Of a stretch of DNA of 7,292 nucleotides, positions 1-5,753 are shown piece by piece. The first letter of the stretch is position 1, and every line of letters starts with the position of its first letter. A program made the position numbers and the translations under genes. The notes below the pieces were generated by a model. That model made no database searches. It saw nothing but the letters and a program-made list of their open reading frames with translations, and was not told the origin of the DNA. The DNA is from Polaromonas sp. (GTDB lineage: Bacteria; Pseudomonadota; Gammaproteobacteria; Burkholderiales; Burkholderiaceae_C): assembly GCA_023259235.1 (NCBI GenBank), contig JAHFQQ010000179.1, positions 1 to 7,292 of the forward strand, given 5' to 3'.

Positions 1-1536
1 CGCGTAGTTGGCCGCCAAAAAGGATTCCAGCACCGCTTCAGCGCCTCCCGCCTGGTCTTTGGAGGTATAGACAATGATGGCTGCGGAGTCATCGCCACGC
101 CCGATCAGTTGGTAGAACGCACTATAAACTTTGGCGAGGTAATCGCTGGACGTCAAAGTGCCGTTTATCCAGTAAATCTGCCAAGCCACCAGACGATTTT
201 CATTGGCAGGATTCGCCAGACCAGACCTACGAAGTTCTGCCGTGTGCACGGCAACCGGCTTGTCTCCGATAGCAACTATGCGGCTTGCACTTGCAACCTG
301 GGCCCATTGCGGGTTGTCGCTGGCGACCAGCGCGTTACCGGAACTGACCAATTTTCGGCTGTAACTCTGATGGCGGTAGAAGCCCAGGTACAGCCCGACG
401 GAGCGGCTCTGACTGGCGTAGCTGCTGTTGATTTCGGCAGTCGGGTTCTGGAAAGCGGGCTTGAACGCAGCGTCTCCCGCAGCCACGGCCGACCAGTCTG
501 CGGCCAGAACCGCTGGTGCCGTGAATGATACCGGGCCAGCATCTTCACCCTGGTCGATAGCCCGCAGTGCGACGTGGGGCAAGGCTACCAGCGCGGCAAA
601 ACAGGCCGTGGTGGCCCACAGTCTGGCAGCCGTCACAGGCGGCTCGTGCGCGGTGACCCCTCCGACGTTGACGATCGCCGCTTTCTCAGGCTCGGCCCAG
701 CGGGCGCCAATCACGAACATCAGCATGATGACGATGCCAAAAAAGACCCAGCCGTAAATCAGGTGATCAACCCCGGTCGCGATCTTGTTGCCGGAAAGGT
801 GGCCCAACATGACGATCATGTAGGCGCGCATCCAGTTGGCAACGATGGGCACCAGAATGGAGACGATCACGAACAGGATTCGGCGCTTGCTGGACTGGTA
901 GTTCAGGTAAGCAAATAAAGTGCCGACGGTGAGCGAAGCAATCAAATAGCGCACGCCGCTGCACGCCTCGACTACAGACCAGCTACCCGATGGAATGATA
1001 AATTGAAGCCCTTCCCGATAGACGGGTACGCCACTCAGGCGCAAGGCGATGACGGTGAAATTCGCCGTCCACTCCATGAATTGGGGCAGGAGAAATTCGC
1101 CAATCGGTACGGCAAAGAACAGGAAACCCAGCGGGAAAATGATCAGGCGCGCTACCGACCAACCCAGCACGGCAGGCACGGTCAAAACCAGCAGCGCTAC
1201 GAGAGCCAGCTGGGTGATCGAATTGACAGCCGCCAAATCGCCCAGCAGCCACGCAAAGGCAGTAAAAGCGATGGCCAGAAAGACCCAGACATTCGGCTGG
1301 GGGGTCTGCATTGCAATCACCCGCCGCTGTCGCCAGATGAGCCACAACGAAATGGGAGGAACCAGAAAGGCGTGGGTAAAGGTCTCGGATCGAGCCCAGA
1401 TCAGTACCATTGCAACAGCGGTGTCCCGGTAAAGAAACAACACCCAGGCCAGTAACAACAATAGCGCAGGCAAAGCATGCCGCCAAGGCGCTGGTAACGT
1501 TAATGGAATGGGCGGGTTGATAGCTGCCGAACTCAT
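1..1536 (-). CDS. xrtA: Exosortase A with fused C-terminal EpsI domain (3' end cut by window edge)
   Basis: Multi-pass inner-membrane cysteine protease-like enzyme that recognises and cleaves C-terminal PEP-CTERM sorting signals (exosortase/EpsH family). The frame opens with ATG at 1536 and stays open for 512 codons to base 1, so the stop lies outside. Residues 20-36 and 83-99 and several later stretches are strongly hydrophobic. The N-terminal family motif ETFTHAFLVPP is at about 51-61. The catalytic signature is intact: Cys192 in VVEACSGVRYL, Arg237 in ANWMRAYMIV, and His258 in GVDHLIYGW. A further hydrophobic helix at about 305-326 leads into an EpsI-type periplasmic domain (about 340-512; GLYLGFYRHQSY and RLVAWQIYWINGT are typical). 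XrtA proteins with this fusion are usually a little over 500 residues, so few codons should be missing. The start overlaps the FemAB stop as ATGA, with AGGA seven bases upstream. A shorter ORF from 1555 in another frame is a shadow. Confidence 0.95.
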   Translation of the reverse strand, partial: MSSAAINPPIPLTLPAPWRHALPALLLLLAWVLFLYRDTAVAMVLIWARSETFTHAFLVPPISLWLIWRQRRVIAMQTPQPNVWVFLAIAFTAFAWLLGDLAAVNSITQLALVALLVLTVPAVLGWSVARLIIFPLGFLFFAVPIGEFLLPQFMEWTANFTVIALRLSGVPVYREGLQFIIPSGSWSVVEACSGVRYLIASLTVGTLFAYLNYQSSKRRILFVIVSILVPIVANWMRAYMIVMLGHLSGNKIATGVDHLIYGWVFFGIVIMLMFVIGARWAEPEKAAIVNVGGVTAHEPPVTAARLWATTACFAALVALPHVALRAIDQGEDAGPVSFTAPAVLAADWSAVAAGDAAFKPAFQNPTAEINSSYASQSRSVGLYLGFYRHQSYSRKLVSSGNALVASDNPQWAQVASASRIVAIGDKPVAVHTAELRRSGLANPANENRLVAWQIYWINGTLTSSDYLAKVYSAFYQLIGRGDDSAAIIVYTSKDQAGGAEAVLESFLAANYA

Positions 1537-2594
1537 CCCAGATTCCTGACAACAAAAGGCCCTAGCCAGTTCGCCAATTCCACAGGCAGCCGCCGCCACG
1601 CTGCAATCAACAAGTTGTATTTGGCATTGGATGGGTTGTTTTGCGGAATCGCATCGCGCTTGTAAAGACGGTACTCGTAGTGCAATGGCCGGGGCTCAAA
1701 ACCCCAGTTCTTTTTGAACGCGTAAGAACCGGTGCCCCGCTTGCTGCGGCCATAGTCAAACACCTTGAGTCCGCGCTCGCAGGAGCGACGCATCAACTCC
1801 CAATATTTGAAATCGTTAGCCGCCAGATCACGGGCAGTTTCATCATCACCCGCGTAATAGGGCAACACTTCACCGCGAAAGTAGAAGCTCAATACGCTGC
1901 TAAGCGGGTGGCCATCTGGCGCAGTAACTGTGAGTACTTCACAATCAGCGCCAAACTCCGCCAACAAGGCCTTGAAGTATTTCTTGGGCATGGCGGGAGT
2001 TCCATGACGGTGAACGTTGTCGGCATAAAGGGTGAAGAAGCGATCTACGCTACTATCACTCTCGCTGACCAAACCGTTCTTGATGCCTTTGCGCACCATG
2101 GCTCGCTGCTTGCGAGGAATGGCCAGCAGGTTGGCCTCTTGTTCGGGCAAAATTTCCTTGCGAAAGGTGACGTACAAGTCTTGTGTCGGCCAGTCGGCGT
2201 GGCGCGGGTTGACGTTGCGCAACTCAAGGTGTGCCACGCCGAGGCGCCTGGCAATTTCCTGAGCCTCAAGCTCCAGGGCCTCCGCAGCCTGCGCGCTGAT
2301 CGCTGCGACGCCACCATACACGGCAAAAGGCAAGCCCACCAGCGAGTTGCCAAAGAGCCAGCTATTGACATGACCGAGCGGCAAAACACCCTGAATGCTA
2401 CCGTTGGCCTCGGCATACAAAAAATAAGTGTCATGACCGAAAATATCGCGCACAATTTTCTGCCACCCCGCGCGATGAAAAAATGTAGCTTCGGGACATG
2501 CCAGGACGAAATCGTCCCACCGCGTTGCCGTGGCCATGTCCTGCGGCAGCAGACGCTTGACGGTCAGCGAGGAATTCTCAGGCAACCGCGACAT
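1533..2594 (-). CDS. FemAB-family PEP-CTERM system-associated protein
   Basis: A 353-residue protein of the FemAB/GNAT-like type found next to xrtA (the TIGR03019-like group). FemAB relatives transfer amino acids from aminoacyl-tRNA to peptidoglycan precursors; the substrate of the exosortase-linked branch is unknown, so an acyl or aminoacyl transfer role in polysaccharide or surface-protein modification is inference. Visible family features are the N-terminal ATFFHRAGW at 36-44, a basic segment with RKQRAMVRKG in the middle, PYYAGDDETARDLAANDF in the second acetyltransferase-like half, and FDYGRSKRGTGSYAFKKNWG at 279-298. There is no signal peptide or membrane segment, so it is probably cytoplasmic. 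The ATG at 2594 lies 17 bases inside the end of the deacetylase gene and has no good Shine-Dalgarno, suggesting translational coupling. No start codon appears in the nearby upstream frame; an alternative TTG at 2585 is possible. Its stop overlaps the xrtA start. Confidence 0.9.
   Translation of the reverse strand: MSRLPENSSLTVKRLLPQDMATATRWDDFVLACPEATFFHRAGWQKIVRDIFGHDTYFLYAEANGSIQGVLPLGHVNSWLFGNSLVGLPFAVYGGVAAISAQAAEALELEAQEIARRLGVAHLELRNVNPRHADWPTQDLYVTFRKEILPEQEANLLAIPRKQRAMVRKGIKNGLVSESDSSVDRFFTLYADNVHRHGTPAMPKKYFKALLAEFGADCEVLTVTAPDGHPLSSVLSFYFRGEVLPYYAGDDETARDLAANDFKYWELMRRSCERGLKVFDYGRSKRGTGSYAFKKNWGFEPRPLHYEYRLYKRDAIPQNNPSNAKYNLLIAAWRRLPVELANWLGPFVVRNLG
1544..1547 (-). promoter_or_regulatory. 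Ribosome binding site of xrtA
   Basis: AGGA on the minus strand lies inside the last codons of the FemAB gene, seven bases before the ATG at 1536. It supports that start, which shares an ATGA with the FemAB stop, over the out-of-frame ATG at 1555. Confidence 0.6.
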
Positions 2595-3441
2595 TTTTGG
2601 TAAATCGATCCAGAAAAATCTGATCCATGCGACCCCACTTGAAATCGCGCAACAGCTGATTCAAACGGCCCTCCATGCGGTCAATGTTGACGTAATGCCT
2701 GAAGCGTGTCTTGCGGCTGATACCCGCAATGCGGGGCTGCCCGGTATCCATCTCCCATGGATGAAAATAGAAGATGCCCGGCTCTCGGTCATGCCCATTC
2801 ACCCGGCCGAGCATCCAGCGTGATAGGGCGTAGGGCAATAATCTGAAGTAGCCGCCCCCGCTGGATGGAAAGTTGCGGTTTAGCACCCGCAAAGTGGTGA
2901 TCGGAATTTCCATCAGGCCCGGCCGCACCTCGTAGGCAAAGCGTGGCGAGTCCGGCATGCCGTAGTGGTCGTGCCGAATAGGGTAAATGCTGGAGCTGTA
3001 GCGATAGCCTGCGCGGGCCAAGCAGTCAAAAGCCCAGAGGTTTCCGGTACCAATTGAAAAACTGGGCGCACGATAACCATTGACTTCGCTGTCCGCCAAA
3101 TCCTCCAGAACAATTTTGGCCAGCTGAATGTCGGCAAAAAAAGCCTCTTCGGTCTGATCGGTGGCGCGTTCGTGGCCATAGCCATGGCTGGCCAGCTCGT
3201 GGCCTTCCTTGACTATCTGGCGCACCAGGTTGGGATAACGTTCGGCGATCCAGCCCAACGTAAAAAACGTGGCCTTGGTATCATGCCGCGCCAACATTTC
3301 AAGAATGCCATTGATATTGCGCTCGACGCGACATTCACGCGTATTCCACTCCGAACGCGCAATATGCGGCGCAAATGCCGAGACCTGAAAATAATCTTCG
3401 ACATCGATCGTCAACGCGTTGGTGATAATCGAGACTGACAT
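2578..3441 (-). CDS. XrtA-associated polysaccharide deacetylase (NodB domain plus DUF3473)
   Basis: A 287-residue carbohydrate esterase 4-type enzyme, predicted to remove N-acetyl (or O-acetyl) groups from the exopolysaccharide of this locus. NodB motifs are visible: TIDVEDYF at 11-18 with Asp13 as candidate general base and Asp16 as candidate metal ligand; SHGYGH at 85-90 with His86 and His90 as metal ligands; RAPSFS at 124-129; and FHPWE at 226-230 with His227 as candidate catalytic histidine. The C-terminal part, from about 160 with SSGGGYFRLLPY at 193-204, matches the DUF3473 extension of the exosortase-linked deacetylases (TIGR03006-like). No signal peptide is evident, as is usual for this group, so a cytoplasmic site or an unusual export route remains open. 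The ATG at 3441 is nine bases after the wecB stop. The 3' end overlaps the FemAB gene by 17 bases. The family assignment is firm; the polymer substrate is inferred. Confidence 0.95.
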   Translation of the reverse strand: MSVSIITNALTIDVEDYFQVSAFAPHIARSEWNTRECRVERNINGILEMLARHDTKATFFTLGWIAERYPNLVRQIVKEGHELASHGYGHERATDQTEEAFFADIQLAKIVLEDLADSEVNGYRAPSFSIGTGNLWAFDCLARAGYRYSSSIYPIRHDHYGMPDSPRFAYEVRPGLMEIPITTLRVLNRNFPSSGGGYFRLLPYALSRWMLGRVNGHDREPGIFYFHPWEMDTGQPRIAGISRKTRFRHYVNIDRMEGRLNQLLRDFKWGRMDQIFLDRFTKNVAVA

Positions 3442-3448
3442 ACCGGGG

Positions 3449-3452
3449 CCCT
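3449..3452 (-). promoter_or_regulatory. Ribosome binding site of the deacetylase, fused to the wecB stop
   Basis: The wecB stop TAG (3453-3451) runs directly into GG, giving AGGG at 3452-3449 seven bases before the deacetylase ATG. Terminating ribosomes would therefore sit on the next initiation site, consistent with coupled translation. Confidence 0.55.
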
Positions 3453-4647
3453 ATGTGGTGGCCGAATTCAAGGCCGCTTGCGCTTGCCGGCTATTCAGCC
3501 ATTGGTACAGGTCAGCCGCGATACGTTCGGCGGCGTGGCCATCCCAAAATTCGGGCACGCGACCACACTTGCCCCGGCCGGCAAGGATTTCTTGTACTGT
3601 AGCAAGAATAGCAACACGGTCGCGGCCAACCAGGATGTTGGTCCCCTGCTCGACGGTGATGGGGCGCTCAGTGTTTTCTCGCAGGGTCAGACAGGGCACG
3701 CCGAGCGCCGTGGTCTCTTCCTGCAGTCCCCCCGAATCGGTAAGTACCACGGTGGCACCCGCCATGAGCCCCAGCATTTCAAGGTATCCCTGTGGCGGCA
3801 ACAACACCATGCGCGCTGGATCAATCAGGCCCGCCAGACCAAAGCGGTCAATGTTGCTGCGGGTGCGGGGATGCAGGGCGAACACCAGTGGCAGGCTGGC
3901 GGCAACTTCACCCAGCACACCCAACAAGGCATGCAGGGTCTCAGGCTGGTCCACATTGGAGGGGCGGTGCAGGGTGACCACGCCATAGCCGACTGGATGA
4001 CTCAAAATCAGGGGGTCAATGTGGCAGGCTCGCAGGGTGTCCGTGGCGCTGCGGGCGTTTGCCCGACCAGACACCACCGAGTCAATCATGACGTTACCCG
4101 CAAAAAAAATCCGCTCTGCCGGTATGCCTTCCCGCGCCAGGTTTTTTTCAGCGGTGCGCTCCGTGGTGTAAAGCCGGTCAGAAATCTGGTCCGTAAGGAC
4201 GCGGTTGATTTCTTCCGGCATGGCCCGGTCGTAGCTGCGCAGGCCGGCCTCGATGTGCACTACCGGCACGCCCTTCTTGACCGCAACCAGGGAGCAGGCC
4301 AGCGTTGAGTTGACATCGCCGACCACCGCCACGCAGGATGGTTTGTGCGCATCTACAACAGGTTCGAACCGGCGCATGACTTCAGCTGTCTGGATGGCAT
4401 GCGTGCCAGACCCCACCTCAAGATTGACGTCCGGCCGTGGCAGTCGCAAATCTTCAAACAGACGATCGCTCATGTCTTTGTCGTAATGCTGTCCCGTGTG
4501 CACCAAAAGCGCGCGCAGAGGCGGGACATGGGCGGCCATGGCCCGCAAAATGGGCGCCATCTTCATGAAGTTGGGCCGGGCACCCACCACGCAAACGACA
4601 GGACCCAAATCAGCGACCGGCACTGCCGTGATCACCCGATTGCTCAT
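3451..4647 (-). CDS. wecB: UDP-N-acetylglucosamine 2-epimerase (non-hydrolysing)
   Basis: A 398-residue cytoplasmic enzyme interconverting UDP-GlcNAc and UDP-ManNAc, the precursor of ManNAc or ManNAcA in surface polysaccharides. It has the two-domain GT-B-like fold signature of the family: GARPNFMKMAP at 22-32, HTGQHYD at 50-56, GDVNST with Asp111, HIEAGLRS with Glu133, MPEEINR with Glu145, TLHRPSNVD with His227, ALHPRTR, and SGGLQEE followed by RENTERP near the C-terminus. Asp111, Glu133, Glu145 and His227 align by motif with catalytic Asp95, Glu117, Glu131 and His213 of E. coli WecB. The length is normal for the family (about 360-400); the first 15 residues are a short extension. The ATG at 4647 overlaps the ATPase stop as ATGA and is preceded by AGAGGG at good spacing. 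Two long homopolymer runs occur in the gene, but the frame is intact. The gene context assigns it to XrtA-linked exopolysaccharide rather than enterobacterial common antigen. Confidence 0.96.
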   Translation of the reverse strand: MSNRVITAVPVADLGPVVCVVGARPNFMKMAPILRAMAAHVPPLRALLVHTGQHYDKDMSDRLFEDLRLPRPDVNLEVGSGTHAIQTAEVMRRFEPVVDAHKPSCVAVVGDVNSTLACSLVAVKKGVPVVHIEAGLRSYDRAMPEEINRVLTDQISDRLYTTERTAEKNLAREGIPAERIFFAGNVMIDSVVSGRANARSATDTLRACHIDPLILSHPVGYGVVTLHRPSNVDQPETLHALLGVLGEVAASLPLVFALHPRTRSNIDRFGLAGLIDPARMVLLPPQGYLEMLGLMAGATVVLTDSGGLQEETTALGVPCLTLRENTERPITVEQGTNILVGRDRVAILATVQEILAGRGKCGRVPEFWDGHAAERIAADLYQWLNSRQAQAALNSATT

Positions 4648-5750
4648 GGGTGGCCCTCTTGCCCGGGTTTTCTGACAGCTGCAACAAGTTTTTGCACCAT
4701 GGAGAGAATTTCGAGATTGATTCGCTCCAGGCGAAGCATGCTCAGCTCCAGGCGTCGCAAACGGCTATCGTATTGCTCGACACCCAAGGCGTCAATCTGA
4801 CTGGAAATGGCGCCCGCCAGGCCGGGAGCGATCTGCAATTTCGCGGGATCAATATCAACCAGCCCGGGCAATGCTGAGCTTTGAACGCCAGAATCGTCCC
4901 GGGCCAATTTCTCTCCACGTGCTGTATTGGAGGGAACCGCCGATTCATCGTGAATTTCGCTCACCACCATATTGACGTCTTCAAGGGCAAAGGTGTCTTT
5001 GTTGCCCAGGAAACCGAATAGCAGCAACCGATCACAAATCAGATTGATGCGGCGTGGGATGCCTCCGGATGCCCTGAAAATCGCTTCAAAGGCGGCTGAA
5101 TTGAAAGTAGGGCGCCCTGCCGCGCCGGCGCACTTCAACCGGTGTTCAATATAACCCTGTGTCTCGTCCAGAACCAGCGGCCCGATATGGCAAGTCGCGG
5201 TCACGCGCTGCCTGAGTTGCTGCATGGTGGGGCTTTGCAAAATGGTGCGAAATTCGGGTTGCCCCACCAGGAACGTCTGCAGCAGCGCCTGTTGGCCAAA
5301 CTGGAAGTTCGACAGCATGCGCAACTCTTCTACCGCGCGGGAGGTGAGGTTTTGTGCTTCGTCAACGATCAACAGGCAGCGTTTGCCCTGGCTTGTTTGG
5401 TTGAGCAGATAGGCCTCCAGCGCCATCAACAGGTCGGCCTTTGAAACGTCTTTAACCCGCACACCAAACGCAGCCGCCACCATGCGCAAGGTGTCTTCGG
5501 CATCGAGCTGCGTGGTAACAAGGTTGGCGGCTACGACCTTTTTTGGATCCAGACTGGCAAACAGGCCACGCACAATAGTGGTCTTGCCTGCCCCGATCTC
5601 ACCCGTGATGACAATGAAACCCTCGTTTCGTTGCACACCGTATTCGAGGTAGGCTTTGGCCCGCCGGTGTTGTTTGCTGCCAAAATAGAAACTCGGATCA
5701 GGGTTGAGCTGAAAAGGTTTGTTGCTTAAGCCGTAAAAAGCTTCATACAT
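4644..5750 (-). CDS. XrtA/PEP-CTERM system-associated AAA ATPase (ExeA/GspA-like)
   Basis: A 368-residue protein of the ExeA-like AAA family that accompanies exosortase A loci (TIGR03015-like). The N-terminus MYEAFYGLSNKPFQLNPDP is characteristic. Walker A is GEIGAGKTT at 50-58 with Lys56. Walker B is CLLIVDEAQNL at 125-135 with Asp130 and Glu131. A sensor 1-like segment (FLVGQPEF, 160-167) and a sensor 2-like GGIPRRINLICDR (229-241) follow. The core ends near residue 268, and the last 100 residues are a low-complexity linker (about 269-316) and a predicted coiled coil at 331-355. There is no membrane segment, so the protein is cytosolic or peripheral. The family is linked by context to exopolysaccharide assembly or export; its exact partner is unknown. 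The ATG at 5750 lies three bases after the stop of the outer-membrane gene with no clear Shine-Dalgarno, implying coupling. The stop overlaps wecB. Confidence 0.94.
   Translation of the reverse strand: MYEAFYGLSNKPFQLNPDPSFYFGSKQHRRAKAYLEYGVQRNEGFIVITGEIGAGKTTIVRGLFASLDPKKVVAANLVTTQLDAEDTLRMVAAAFGVRVKDVSKADLLMALEAYLLNQTSQGKRCLLIVDEAQNLTSRAVEELRMLSNFQFGQQALLQTFLVGQPEFRTILQSPTMQQLRQRVTATCHIGPLVLDETQGYIEHRLKCAGAAGRPTFNSAAFEAIFRASGGIPRRINLICDRLLLFGFLGNKDTFALEDVNMVVSEIHDESAVPSNTARGEKLARDDSGVQSSALPGLVDIDPAKLQIAPGLAGAISSQIDALGVEQYDSRLRRLELSMLRLERINLEILSMVQKLVAAVRKPGQEGHP
4654..4659 (-). promoter_or_regulatory. Ribosome binding site of wecB
   Basis: AGAGGG on the minus strand, six bases before the ATG at 4647, lies within the last codons of the ATPase gene. 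It supports the ATGA-overlap start. Confidence 0.65.
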
Positions 5751-5753
5751 GGG

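Noticed and set aside
109..918. Several overlapping plus-strand ORFs opposite the EpsI and C-terminal exosortase region
   Set aside because: They overlap each other in different frames and oppose the continuous xrtA reading frame, so they are shadows.
983..1555. A 190-codon minus-strand ORF beginning upstream of the xrtA start
   Set aside because: It is out of frame with the exosortase, its translation is rich in Cys, Gly, His and Arg without family motifs or membrane helices, and the overlapping frame from 1536 explains the whole stretch.
1641..2603. A 320-codon plus-strand ORF antisense to the FemAB gene
   Set aside because: It lies almost entirely opposite a well-supported gene, shows no recognisable domain, and long antisense frames are common opposite GC-rich coding sequence.
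3136..3142. A7 run on the plus strand (T7 in the deacetylase coding strand)
   Set aside because: It encodes Phe-Phe within Ala-Phe-Phe-Ala in an intact frame; a single run of seven is not unusual and has no second run nearby.
3478..4308. A 276-codon plus-strand ORF antisense to wecB
   Set aside because: The opposite strand encodes all WecB motifs; this translation is rich in Gln, His, Arg and Gly with no domain and no plausible ribosome binding site seen.
5751..5753. Possible promoter or terminator between the barrel protein and ATPase genes
   Set aside because: Only three bases separate the genes, leaving no room for a terminator, and I saw no convincing -35/-10 pair in the flanking coding sequence.
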